Assembly (NCBI GenBank): GCA_942492935.1
Contig: OW818654.1
Coordinates: 1,736,001-1,800,000 of the forward strand
DNA: 64,000 bases
DNA from: JANJUO01 sp942492935
GTDB taxonomy: Bacteria; Bacteroidota; Ignavibacteria; Kapaibacteriales; UBA2268
Direction of reading: 5' to 3'
The notes beneath the pieces are model-generated. The model had not been told where the DNA came from and did no database searches. It worked only from the letters and a program-made list of their open reading frames with translations. This document shows positions 46,099 to 55,096 of the stretch, piece by piece. Position 1 is the stretch's first letter. Every line of letters starts with the position of its first letter. The translations under genes were made by a program, and so were the position numbers.

Positions 46099-46220
46099 TA
46101 AAATCAAGTAATTCATCAATTTCATTAAAAATTTTTCTTTTTTGAAAATAAAACTATTTAAATAACGTTAATAATAATTAATATTTAGAGAATTATTAAA
46201 ATTTGGCTCTAAGGAAATAA

Positions 46221-47081
46221 ATGAGAATAACGAAGCAATATACTAACCGCGAAAGTCAGTCGCTTGATAAATATTTGCAGGAAATAGGCAGAGTTGAACT
46301 GCTAAGCCCTGATGATGAAATCTACCTTGCTCAAGCAATCAGAAGGGGTGGATTTGAAGGCAATCGTGCCTTGGAAAGATTAGTAAAAGCGAATTTGCGT
46401 TTCGTGGTGTCAGTTGCAAAGCAATATCAAAATCAAGGGCTATCACTTGGTGATTTGATAAATGAAGGTAATCTTGGTTTAATTAAAGCCGCTAAACGCT
46501 TTGATGAGACAAGAGGTTTTAAATTTATATCTTATGCTGTATGGTGGATTCGCCAGTCGATTCTTCAAGCTCTTGCCGAACAATCAAGAATTGTAAGATT
46601 ACCTTTGAATAGAGTTGGTGCTTTAAACAAAATTGGTAAAGAATTTAGCCGTTTAGAGCAGGAGTTTGAACGTGAACCAACTGCTCAAGAGCTTGCTGAC
46701 CAATTAAATATGAGTGTAAATGAAATTTCTGAAACCATCAAAATTTCTGGAAGACATCTTTCTGTTGATGCTCCATTTGTTCAGGGTGAAGATAACAGAT
46801 TACTTGATGTGTTGCCCAACGAACAGCAACCACCTCCAGATTCTGAATTGATTCGAGAATCTTTGCGTGTTGAAGTTCAGCAAGTGCTTACAACTTTATC
46901 ACAGAGAGAATCTGAAGTAATAAAATTATATTTCGGTTTAGAAGGTCAGACTTTGACATTGGAAGAAATTGGCGAGAAATTCAATTTAACAAGAGAGAGA
47001 GTTCGTCAAATTAAAGAAAAAGCAATCAGACGTTTAAGACATGCGTCCCGTTCAAAAGCATTGAGGTCATATCTTGGTTAA
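46221..47081 (+). CDS. rpoD: RNA polymerase primary sigma factor (RpoD/SigA family)
   Basis: 286 residues, shorter than enterobacterial sigma-70 because region 1.1 is absent, as is normal in Bacteroidota and relatives. Region 1.2 (SLDKYLQEIGRVELLSPDDE), region 2 (NLRFVVSVAKQYQNQGLSLG, DLINEGNLGLIKAAKRFDE, FISYAVWWIRQSI), region 3 and region 4 (EIGEKFNLTRERVRQIKEKA) are all clear. It directs housekeeping transcription. AAGGAAAT precedes the ATG; a strong terminator follows. Confidence 0.95.
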   Translation: MRITKQYTNRESQSLDKYLQEIGRVELLSPDDEIYLAQAIRRGGFEGNRALERLVKANLRFVVSVAKQYQNQGLSLGDLINEGNLGLIKAAKRFDETRGFKFISYAVWWIRQSILQALAEQSRIVRLPLNRVGALNKIGKEFSRLEQEFEREPTAQELADQLNMSVNEISETIKISGRHLSVDAPFVQGEDNRLLDVLPNEQQPPPDSELIRESLRVEVQQVLTTLSQRESEVIKLYFGLEGQTLTLEEIGEKFNLTRERVRQIKEKAIRRLRHASRSKALRSYLG

Positions 47082-47113
47082 TTGCTCCATTCTTCTATCA
47101 ATACATTTTTTAC

Positions 47114-47148
47114 AAATAGCCCTGCATTAAATACAGGGCTATTTTTTA
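47114..47148 (+). terminator. Rho-independent terminator of the sigma factor gene
   Basis: ATAGCCCTG (47116-47124) pairs with CAGGGCTAT (47134-47142) around a nine-base loop, then TTTTTT. It ends the plus-strand run of dehydrogenase, uup and rpoD. Confidence 0.9.
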
Positions 47149-47211
47149 TTACTTATCAATATGTAACTTATTCAATACTTCTTTTATAAAAGGTTTTGTT
47201 ATTAACCTGTA

Positions 47212-47330
47212 TTAGTACTCATTTTGCGTTTCAATGATATATTCCATAAACTTTTTCATTTCATAATCAAAATTCTCAAGAATCTTTTCTAGGTTTTCCT
47301 ATCTTCTTCTACAATAGGGTCATTAATCAT
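47212..47330 (-). pseudogene. Small frameshifted gene (MINDPIVEE-type short protein)
   Basis: From the ATG at 47330 the minus strand reads MINDPIVEEDRKT, then hits a stop. One base inserted after that point restores LEKILENFDYEMKKFMEYI and IETQNEY to a stop at 47212. The joined product of about 40 residues matches a type of very short protein starting MNDPIVEEVRK that I recall being common, often near toxin-antitoxin genes. It is broken here by a one-base deletion. No partner gene is seen nearby. Confidence 0.6.
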
Positions 47331-47513
47331 TTTAAACCTCGACTAATTCTTTTACTAATATAATGGTGAATACTGCAACAAATTATTGCTTGCACTTCTT
47401 GTTTGTTTAATAAATTAAATGTATTACTCAGCTAAATTCATTTATTTTGAGTAAGCACGTTTTATAAGTATTAATACCAAATCGCATATAAATAAAATTA
47501 ATAAAAATAAATT

Positions 47514-47603
47514 TCTTGAAAATCCCAGCGGGGATTGAATGTATTTAGATTTTTTCAAGAAGAAGGTTTTATTAGGGACAGGGTGCGACCTGTCTCTAAT
47601 AAA
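47514..47603. repeat. Hairpin repeats between the broken small gene and the ABC operon
   Basis: AATCCC-AGCG-GGGATT (47521-47536) shares the phrase CTTGAAAATCCC with the hairpin at 41946. An imperfect palindrome at about 47570-47603 built around GGGACAGG and CCTGTC is related to the perfect one at 48994-49017. Beyond these, 47340-47650 contains no gene I can support. Confidence 0.65.
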
Positions 47604-47650
47604 AAAATTCAATCTTGATGGGAATTGCAAGGATTTTTTTTTTTTACATT

Positions 47651-48319
47651 TTACACTTTCGGCTCATTCTCATAATCATAATTTTTTAAAAATTGAAATT
47701 TAGAAACAAATTCTCTCAATTTTCCAATATAGAAAGCAAGAATACATTGCACCGAAAAGAAAATCAAGTAATTTATTGAGCGATGCCAATTTGGGAGTTG
47801 AACATAATTTCTTTCTGTAATTATATCAAATAATGAAAAGAAGATAAATAATGTTATAGTATAAAATAAAAAATTAGCAAATGTCCATTGAAATTTAAAA
47901 TATTTTTTGGGATTGACGAATAGTTTTGTGCTGTTATGAATAATAATTCCAGCATAAATGTTACTAACAAGAATGTTCATAAATTTGAATAGTTTATTAG
48001 GTACTCCAAAAAAGATTGTTGATATAGACAACATAAACATAACAATCAGAATTCCTGAAATACTTACAACAAATTTATGCAAATAGATTTCTTTAAAAGT
48101 AAGCGGTAATTTATTTACTAATTTCAAATATCCGTCATTAGTAAGCATATTCAATCTTTGTAATTCAGGAAATAGCATTAATCCCAATAGCATTATCAAG
48201 AAAAAAAATGAACTTACATCAATATAATTTGTAAGAACAATGCCAACTGAAACTGATACAATACTCAATAAATATTGGTATTTATATATTTTCAGATTTT
48301 CGATTATTAAATGATTCAT
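47651..48319 (-). CDS. ABC transporter membrane protein (second permease-like gene)
   Basis: 222 residues from the ATG at 48319, which has AGGGGG just upstream and lies eight bases beyond the previous stop; a frame to 48382 is rejected. Six hydrophobic helices can be seen (from about LLSIVSVSVGIVL through LIFFSVQCILAFYIG). Residues such as LNMLTNDGYLKLVNKLPLTFKEIYLHK resemble the other permease gene upstream (MYVYAKLPITIKELY), so the two are paralogues forming a heterodimeric membrane part. No substrate can be named. Confidence 0.75.
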   Translation of the reverse strand: MNHLIIENLKIYKYQYLLSIVSVSVGIVLTNYIDVSSFFFLIMLLGLMLFPELQRLNMLTNDGYLKLVNKLPLTFKEIYLHKFVVSISGILIVMFMLSISTIFFGVPNKLFKFMNILVSNIYAGIIIHNSTKLFVNPKKYFKFQWTFANFLFYTITLFIFFSLFDIITERNYVQLPNWHRSINYLIFFSVQCILAFYIGKLREFVSKFQFLKNYDYENEPKV

Positions 48320-48327
48320 TAAGCCCC

Positions 48328-48960
48328 CTAATATTTGTAATTCTTTCTTAGTTTGAAAATGTAAAATGTGATAAATGAACAATAAATTATATAGGCAATT
48401 AGAGTACCAATATTTAACAAAATATTATCTGTTAGATACTCATTTGATTTCAGAATAACTACATAACCTGCTAATGGAATTATCAACACGATAGCACCAG
48501 CGACTGTATATATTATTCTTCTGAAAATTCCCTTTGATTCAGTAATGAATTTAACATCATGATAAACCCAAAATATTGAAGTAAAATTCACAAAAATCAA
48601 GATAAACAATATTGTTTCAAATGATAATGCTCGATTATCCCATATACTGAAAATTAATAGTAAAATCATCAAAAAAGATGCTAATAAATATGCTTTTACT
48701 ATTCTCATGCTATATAATTCTTTAATGGTTATAGGCAATTTTGCATAAACATACATTGTTCTTTCAGATTGCATAGCTGGAACTCGCCCAAAACTTCCTG
48801 AAAAGAAAATCAAAACCATGAATCTGTAAATATTATCAAAAAATTCAGTAACAATACTATCTAAGAATAGATATGCTATTCCAATAAGCGTTATATACCA
48901 GAGCAAAGTGTAGAAATATTCTTTTCCATTCAATTTAATTTCTTCAACAAAAAACTTCAT
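48328..48960 (-). CDS. ABC transporter membrane protein
   Basis: 210 residues, about six hydrophobic helices, with a conserved cytoplasmic loop AMQSERTMYVYAKLPITIKELYSMRIVKAY before helix 3. That loop is typical of ABC-2-type permeases encoded with YtrB-like ATPases and GntR regulators. ATG at 48960. A 68-base gap containing a perfect palindrome separates it from the ATPase gene. Confidence 0.78.
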   Translation of the reverse strand: MKFFVEEIKLNGKEYFYTLLWYITLIGIAYLFLDSIVTEFFDNIYRFMVLIFFSGSFGRVPAMQSERTMYVYAKLPITIKELYSMRIVKAYLLASFLMILLLIFSIWDNRALSFETILFILIFVNFTSIFWVYHDVKFITESKGIFRRIIYTVAGAIVLIIPLAGYVVILKSNEYLTDNILLNIGTLIAYIIYCSFITFYIFKLRKNYKY

Positions 48961-48993
48961 ATAAATTCTCCTGATTATTTTTCCGACAGATGC

Positions 48994-49017
48994 AGGGACA
49001 GGTCGCGACCTGTCCCT
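48994..49017. repeat. Perfect 24-base palindrome between ABC ATPase and permease genes
   Basis: AGGGACAGGTCG followed at once by its exact complement CGACCTGTCCCT. It is a repeat-type element (a relative lies at about 47570-47603) and could form an RNA hairpin that lowers expression of the two permease genes relative to the ATPase. Confidence 0.85.
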
Positions 49018-49028
49018 ACGATTCTATA

Positions 49029-49910
49029 CTAATAATCTTCTCTTTTGTATTTTTCAAGATTTTTCAAGCAAATTGTTTCTATATTCATAAAGTACTCATT
49101 GATGATTTCGATATTATTTTTCTTAAGATATTCAACAGTATTTTGGAAATTTGAAGTATAAATTTCAAAATGATTGTCAATTTTCTGAATTTCACAAGCA
49201 TCTGGAATATCTTCAACTTGTAAGTCTTGCTTTATAATTATTCTTCGCCAATTTTCAGTTAAATCGTTTTTTGAACTGATTTCATAAATCTTGCCATTAT
49301 GAAGAAAAGCAAATTCATCTGCAATTTTACTCACTTCCGAAATTATATGAGTGGACCAAATCACAGAGTTTTCTTCATTTGACATATAATCAAAAACAAT
49401 ATCAATAAATCTGTCGCGAATAATCGGGTCAAGTGCATTTGTTGGCTCGTCTAAGAGCAATAATTTGGACTCAATCGACATTGCAGTAATAATTTCCAAC
49501 TTAGTTTTATTACCTGTGGAAAGTTTGTCAATTCTTTCATTTGTATTGAATTCAAGTTTCTCAATCAAATCAGCCATCAAATTAAAATTCCATTTGGGAT
49601 AGTATTTCGAAATAAATTTCAAAAATTCTTCTCCATTCATAGATTTTATGAAAACGGGTTCAGAACTGACATATCCAAATTCAAATTTCCAATTTTTATC
49701 ATTTAGATTTGTTTCAATACCACAAACCTCAATTTTGCCCGAATCTGGATATAAAATCCCAGATATGCAATCAAGAGTAGTAGTTTTGCCTGCACCATTC
49801 GGACCAACTAACGCAAGCACTTTCCCTTGCTCCAATTGAAATGAAATTGCTCCAAGCAGAAAATTTTTGAATCCTTTTTTAACATCTGTTACTTTTAAAT
49901 TATACTTCAT
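49029..49910 (-). CDS. ABC transporter ATP-binding protein (YtrB-like)
   Basis: 294 residues from the ATG at 49910 (TTG at 49922 rejected), overlapping the regulator gene by 11 bases. Walker A is GPNGAGKTT, signature region is the unusual LSTGNKTKLEI in place of LSGGQ, Walker B is LLLLDEPTNALD, switch His in WSTHIIS. The C-terminal 80 residues form an extra domain seen in ABC-2-type ATPases. The LSTGN variant is common in the YtrB group. It probably drives an exporter or envelope-stress transporter. Confidence 0.9.
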   Translation of the reverse strand: MKYNLKVTDVKKGFKNFLLGAISFQLEQGKVLALVGPNGAGKTTTLDCISGILYPDSGKIEVCGIETNLNDKNWKFEFGYVSSEPVFIKSMNGEEFLKFISKYYPKWNFNLMADLIEKLEFNTNERIDKLSTGNKTKLEIITAMSIESKLLLLDEPTNALDPIIRDRFIDIVFDYMSNEENSVIWSTHIISEVSKIADEFAFLHNGKIYEISSKNDLTENWRRIIIKQDLQVEDIPDACEIQKIDNHFEIYTSNFQNTVEYLKKNNIEIINEYFMNIETICLKNLEKYKREDY

Positions 49911-50292
49911 TTTTTGGCTCAAAATTATTTATAATACTATTTACTATTTTCAAAATTTCATCAATATTCAATCCTTCAGAGTATGCCTTTTTTATAATAG
50001 GGTTAATATCACGTGCTAAATTATCAGACGCAATAACCTTTCTTTCATCGTTATTCAAACTTTTAACAAAATATCCTTTGTTACGTTTTGTATATATAAG
50101 CCCTTCAATTTCAAGAATTTGGTATGCTTTTTGAACTGTTATCACGCTTATTCTGTTATCTTTTGCAAAATTTCTTATAGAAGGAAGTTGAAAATCGGCA
50201 TTAAGCTCGCCAGACAAGATTTTTGCCTTGATTTTAGTGAAAATCTGCTGTTGAAGCGGAATATTTGTTCTTTCATTCAATTCAATCTTCAT
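49900..50292 (-). CDS. GntR-family transcriptional regulator, YtrA subfamily
   Basis: 130 residues: winged helix at about 5-75 (PLQQQIFTKIKAKILSGEL, LPSIRNFAKDNRISVITVQKAYQILEIEGLIYTKRNKGYFV) and a short C-terminal helical part for dimerisation. The length and operon setting (regulator, ATPase, two permeases) are those of YtrA. I take the ATG at 50292; an in-frame GTG start at 50376 would add 28 residues with no known domain. It most likely represses its own operon. Confidence 0.9.
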   Translation of the reverse strand: MKIELNERTNIPLQQQIFTKIKAKILSGELNADFQLPSIRNFAKDNRISVITVQKAYQILEIEGLIYTKRNKGYFVKSLNNDERKVIASDNLARDINPIIKKAYSEGLNIDEILKIVNSIINNFEPKNEV

Positions 50293-50687
50293 AACTTTTT
50301 CAATTTGTCCATACTGACTATATGCAATATATACAGTTTCAGAATTCTGTGCAAGAAAAAATTTTAAAAATTTCACTTATATTACACATCTCTAATTTAA
50401 TTCATTTATTTTATCACAAATAAACTAAATATATTAACAAGATAGAATATATAAAAAAAATTTTGAAAATAATAAAATTATTAGTAATTTTGATTTGTGT
50501 TAATTTTATAATATTTGTTGGTTTATTGAATTTTATTTCCACAAGAATAGGGAAATTTATTTTTACTAACAAGATAGATTTGTATGTAATGATATTTTTT
50601 TAAATTCAACAAATTTAATCGTATGTTTGTTGGATAATGTTGTAACAGATATTAAAATTAAATAGACTTTCCATTGGGGTGCATCAA
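50293..50687. promoter_or_regulatory. Divergent intergenic region with a 12-bp direct repeat
   Basis: This gap separates the minus-strand GntR operon from the plus-strand iron-sulfur sensor kinase. TAACAAGATAGA occurs at 50435-50446 and again at 50567-50578, 132 bases apart. A related TAACAGATATT lies near 50642. GGGGTG at 50676-50681 is the likely ribosome site for the ATG at 50688. No further motif is convincing. The direct repeat may be a binding site or chance in AT-rich DNA. Confidence 0.35.
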
Positions 50688-53600
50688 ATGATTGGGGTAA
50701 TAAGTGTTGATGAAGAAAGATGTGTTAATTGTCATCAATGTATTTCAGTTTGTCCTGTAAAATATTGTAATGATGGCAGTAAAGAAGTAATCCATTTGCA
50801 TAATGAATTCTGTATTGGCTGTGGAAATTGCGTAATAGCTTGCACTCATAATGCAAGAATTGCAAAGGATGACTTTGAAATGGCTATGTTATCTATTCAA
50901 AGAGGTGAAAAAATTGTTGCAATTGTTGCTCCTGCAATTGCTTCTTCATTCCCAAATGATTTTCTAAGACTTAATGGGTGGTTGAAATCAATTGGAATAG
51001 AAGCAATTTTTGATGTTAGCTTCGGTGCAGAATTAACAATCAAATCTTATATTGAATATCTCAATGAAGAACAGCCAAAATTAATTATTTCTCAACCATG
51101 TCCAGCATTAGTATCATATATTGAGATGTATAAACCTGAACTTTTAAAATATCTTGCACCTTGCGATAGTCCTATGATGCACACTATGAAAATGATTAAA
51201 GAATATTATCCTGATTACCAGAATCATAAGATTTTAGTCGTATCTCCTTGTGTGGCAAAGAAAAGAGAATTTGAAGAAGTAGGAATAGGTGATTTTAATG
51301 TAATAATAAGTAAACTTACTAAATATTTTAATGATAATAATATTTCTTTATCAGAATTCCCAGAGATTGAGTTTGATAATGACCCTGCAGAAAGAGCTGT
51401 TCTGTTTTCAAATCCAGGAGGATTGTTAGCAACCGCAGAGAGAGTCGTGCCAGGAATTAGCTTTAAAACCCGAAAGATTGAAGGCGTCAAAGTAATCTAT
51501 GATTATTTTGATAAAGTTCCTGAATTGGTTGAAAAAGGTTTTAATCCATTACTAATAGATTGTCTGAATTGTGAATTAGGATGCAATGGTGGTACTGGTA
51601 CAAATAATTATCACAAAACTGCTGATGAATTAGAATATTATACTGAGATGCGTAGCAAAAAGATGAAAGAGCATTATAATACTAATCATAACAATCTTGA
51701 TTCTATTGAAAATTTACAAAACGTTATAAATAAGTATTGGAAAAAGGGATTATATGACCGAACTTACGTAGAACGTTCTGATTTATTAAATGAATGTATC
51801 AAAACTCCAAATCACGAAGAATTAAACAATATTTTCCGCACTATGCGAAAATATACTGATACTGATATAAAGAATTGTGCAAGTTGTGGATATAATAATT
51901 GTGAATCAATGGCTAAGGCAATCCATAATGGTTTAAACAAAGAAGAAAATTGTCACTTTTATCTTCAAAATAGAATTTCAGAATATAGTGAAAATCTCGA
52001 AAAACTTGTTACAGAAAGAACTATAGAATTAGAAAAAACAAATAGAAAATTACAAGATGAAGTTGAAGAAAGAAGAATAATTGAACATAATTTGCTTGAA
52101 AGTGAGTCCAAATTCCGTGTTTTAACTGAAACTACATCAGTTGCAATACTGATTCTACAGAATACAAATGTTAAGTATGTTAATCCATATTGTAGTCTTG
52201 TAACGGGTTATTCCGTAGATGAATTTTATCAAATGGAAAATTTCTTTAATCTTGTTGCTCCAGATTATCGTGAAATTGTGAAAGAAAGGTTTTTAAAAAG
52301 ATTGAAAGGAGAAGAAACAATTTCTCAGTATGAGTTGAAGATTATTAAAAAAAGCGGGGATTTGAGTTGGTTCCATTTTAATGTTGCATTAATTGAATAT
52401 GAGAAAAAATTATCGGTTCTTATAACAGCTTATGATATAACTGATAGGAAAAAGATTCTTTTGGAATTACAGGATTCTAAAGAAAAATATATGAAGATAA
52501 TAACTCGTTCTTTGGTGGGCATATTTAATACCGATGAAAAAGGGACAGTTAGGTTAGCAAATCCAAAATTCTTAGAAATTTTGGGGTTTGATTCTTTAGA
52601 GAAATTAAATGAAGTAGGTTTACCAAATATTTATGTAGATCCAACTGATAGAAATAAATTGTGGAATTTGATAAAAATAGGACCAGTTACTGATTTTGTA
52701 TCAAAATTCTATCATAACTCAGGTAAAATCATTTATTGTTCTATTTGTGCCTATTTTATTGAAGGTGATAATTCCGAAAATCAATATATTGAAGGAACAT
52801 TAGAGGATATTACTGAAAAATTATTAGTTCAGGAAGAATTGAAAAAAGCAAAAGATACAGCTGAATCTGCAACACAAGCTAAGTCTTCATTTCTTGCCAA
52901 TATGAGTCATGAAATCAGAACTCCAATGAATGCAATTATTGGTCTATCTCATTTGGCATTAAAAACCGAACTTACTCCTAAGCAAAAAGATTATTTAATA
53001 AAAATAGAAAGGTCATCTGTTGCACTTTTAGGAATTATAAATGATATTCTTGATTTTTCTAAAATTGAAGCAGGTAAGCTAAATATCGAAAATATTGAAT
53101 TCGAACTTGATGGAGTATTTGATACAATTTCCAATCTCATTACAATCAAAGCTCAGGAAAAAGGATTGGAATTGATTTTTGATATTGACCCTAATTTACC
53201 TTTTAATTTAATTGGTGACCCATTAAGAATTGGACAGATTCTGACCAATCTATCCGGGAATGCTATTAAATTTACTCATTCAGGTGAAATCATAATTTCA
53301 GCAAAATTGATAGATACTTATGAAAATTTTTATAAATTACAATTTTCTGTAAAAGATACTGGTATTGGCTTAACAGAAGAACAAAAAAATAAATTATTCC
53401 AAGCATTTTCTCAAGCAGATGCTTCAACTACAAGAAAATATGGCGGTACAGGTTTAGGTTTAACTATCAGTAAACGACTTGTAGAAATGATGAATGGTAA
53501 GATTTGGGTTGAAAGTACACCTGGAGTTGGTAGTATTTTTATATTTACTGCTGAATTAGGAATACCTATTCATGAAAGAAGAAAAGAATTCAAGCCAAGT

Positions 53601-55091
53601 ATTGATTTAAGAGGGATGAATGTTTTAATTTGTGATGATAATGAAACGTCATTAGAAATGCTAAGAAGTACTCTAACATCATTTAGCTTCAATGTTACAA
53701 CTGCTAATTCAGGAAAAGAAGCAATAAAAATATTGGAAAAAAACATAAGTAATCCTTTTGAATTAGTAATAATGGATTGGAAAATGCCAGAAATGGATGG
53801 TATAGAAACAGTTGAATTAATAAAAAAAGACGAGCGAATACCTCATTCCCCTGCTATTATTATGGTAACCGCCTATGGACGTGAAGAAGTTCTAAAGAGA
53901 GCTGATGCAGTAGGATTTAATGGATTTTTAGTTAAGCCAGTAAATGATTCGCTATTATTTGATTCAATTATGAGGGTATTTGGTAAAGATATAAAAAGAG
54001 TTAACAAAACACAAAGAAAAGGAACTAAGTATTTAGAGCAGTTGAAAGCAATTCAAGGAGCAAGAATTTTATTGACTGAGGATAACGAAATCAATCAACA
54101 AGTTGCGACTGAACTTTTGGAAGCAGCTGGTTTTGAAGTTGAAATTGCAAATAATGGTGCAGAATCAGTTGAAATAGTGAAAAATTCTGGTAATCCTACT
54201 CGATTCGACGTAGTACTTATGGATTTGCAAATGCCAATAATGGATGGTTATACTGCAACCCGTGAAATCAGAAAATTCAGTAATTATTTAACTTTACCAA
54301 TAATAGCGATGACTGCTGATGCAATGATTGGAGTAAAAGAAGAGTGTTTAGAAGCTGGTATGATGGACTTTGTTTCAAAGCCAATAGATCCCGATGAAGT
54401 ATTTGCGACTTTAATTAAATGGATAAACCCAAAAAAAATCAGAAAATATGCTCCTAAGAAACAAGAAACTTCATCAAAAGAAGATATTATTATCCCTGAA
54501 ATGGAATTTATAAACATTAATGATGGATTACGTAGAGTTGCCAATAACAAAAAACTATATTTGAAACTTTTAAGAGATTTTAAAAAGAATTATTTGAATT
54601 TCATTGAAAATTTAAGTAATATGGTTAAGAGGAAAAATATTGAAGAATCTGTAAGAGCTGCACATACTCTAAAAGGTGTTTCCGGAAATATTGGTGCAAC
54701 TGACTTACAAAAAAGTGCTGAAAGAATGGAATTTTTGTTGAAATTAAATAATATGGAGAATTTTAGCACTTCTTTAGAAGAATTGAATTTGAAATTAAAC
54801 ATGGTCTTAAAGTCATTAGAATTGATTGCCGAAAAAGAAGAAATAACAAAAACAAATGAAGTTGATTTGTTTGATAAAGAAAAATTTCTTGAAATTCTAA
54901 AAGAATCAATTGAGTTACTTAAAGATGATGATTTTGATGCTTCAGCTAAAATAAACGATCTAATGTCAATTCCAGGTATTGGATTGTTCATTGAAAATCT
55001 TAATAAAATTTCGACTAAAATTCAAAAATATGAATTTGAAGAAGCATTGGAATTATCAGAAGAACTTTTAAACAAAATTAATGAGGAATAA
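50688..55091 (+). CDS. H-cluster-type ([FeFe]-hydrogenase-like) sensory hybrid histidine kinase
   Basis: 1467 residues (numbering from this ATG; a GTG at 50679 is the alternative but would overlap the ribosome site). Two CxxCxxCxxxC clusters (about 12-22, 42-52) form a 2[4Fe-4S] ferredoxin. The hydrogenase-like domain (about 70-330) has L1 SQPCPALV, L2 VSPCVAKK and L3 CLNCELGC: Cys138, 188, 295 and 299 match the four ligands of the H-cluster cubane, and Lys191 the ligand-contacting Lys. The proton-transfer Cys is Pro137. A further Cys-rich module is at about 397-422 (CASCGYNNC). Then PAS (465-592), PAS (595-712), HisKA (H741), ATPase, two receivers (D1030, D1179) and HPt (H1326). Probably senses H2 or redox state and starts a relay. 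Confidence 0.9.
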   Translation: MIGVISVDEERCVNCHQCISVCPVKYCNDGSKEVIHLHNEFCIGCGNCVIACTHNARIAKDDFEMAMLSIQRGEKIVAIVAPAIASSFPNDFLRLNGWLKSIGIEAIFDVSFGAELTIKSYIEYLNEEQPKLIISQPCPALVSYIEMYKPELLKYLAPCDSPMMHTMKMIKEYYPDYQNHKILVVSPCVAKKREFEEVGIGDFNVIISKLTKYFNDNNISLSEFPEIEFDNDPAERAVLFSNPGGLLATAERVVPGISFKTRKIEGVKVIYDYFDKVPELVEKGFNPLLIDCLNCELGCNGGTGTNNYHKTADELEYYTEMRSKKMKEHYNTNHNNLDSIENLQNVINKYWKKGLYDRTYVERSDLLNECIKTPNHEELNNIFRTMRKYTDTDIKNCASCGYNNCESMAKAIHNGLNKEENCHFYLQNRISEYSENLEKLVTERTIELEKTNRKLQDEVEERRIIEHNLLESESKFRVLTETTSVAILILQNTNVKYVNPYCSLVTGYSVDEFYQMENFFNLVAPDYREIVKERFLKRLKGEETISQYELKIIKKSGDLSWFHFNVALIEYEKKLSVLITAYDITDRKKILLELQDSKEKYMKIITRSLVGIFNTDEKGTVRLANPKFLEILGFDSLEKLNEVGLPNIYVDPTDRNKLWNLIKIGPVTDFVSKFYHNSGKIIYCSICAYFIEGDNSENQYIEGTLEDITEKLLVQEELKKAKDTAESATQAKSSFLANMSHEIRTPMNAIIGLSHLALKTELTPKQKDYLIKIERSSVALLGIINDILDFSKIEAGKLNIENIEFELDGVFDTISNLITIKAQEKGLELIFDIDPNLPFNLIGDPLRIGQILTNLSGNAIKFTHSGEIIISAKLIDTYENFYKLQFSVKDTGIGLTEEQKNKLFQAFSQADASTTRKYGGTGLGLTISKRLVEMMNGKIWVESTPGVGSIFIFTAELGIPIHERRKEFKPSIDLRGMNVLICDDNETSLEMLRSTLTSFSFNVTTANSGKEAIKILEKNISNPFELVIMDWKMPEMDGIETVELIKKDERIPHSPAIIMVTAYGREEVLKRADAVGFNGFLVKPVNDSLLFDSIMRVFGKDIKRVNKTQRKGTKYLEQLKAIQGARILLTEDNEINQQVATELLEAAGFEVEIANNGAESVEIVKNSGNPTRFDVVLMDLQMPIMDGYTATREIRKFSNYLTLPIIAMTADAMIGVKEECLEAGMMDFVSKPIDPDEVFATLIKWINPKKIRKYAPKKQETSSKEDIIIPEMEFININDGLRRVANNKKLYLKLLRDFKKNYLNFIENLSNMVKRKNIEESVRAAHTLKGVSGNIGATDLQKSAERMEFLLKLNNMENFSTSLEELNLKLNMVLKSLELIAEKEEITKTNEVDLFDKEKFLEILKESIELLKDDDFDASAKINDLMSIPGIGLFIENLNKISTKIQKYEFEEALELSEELLNKINEE

Positions 55092-55096
55092 ATTAT

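Noticed and set aside
50293..50376. 28-codon GTG-initiated extension of the GntR regulator
   Set aside because: YtrA-type proteins start directly at the winged helix; the extension uses a GTG and covers likely promoter sequence.
50688..51680. Reading the hydrogenase-like domain as a catalytic [FeFe] hydrogenase
   Set aside because: The proton-transfer cysteine of the L1 motif is proline, the Met before the L2 cysteine is Ser, and the domain is fused to a kinase; a sensory role fits better.
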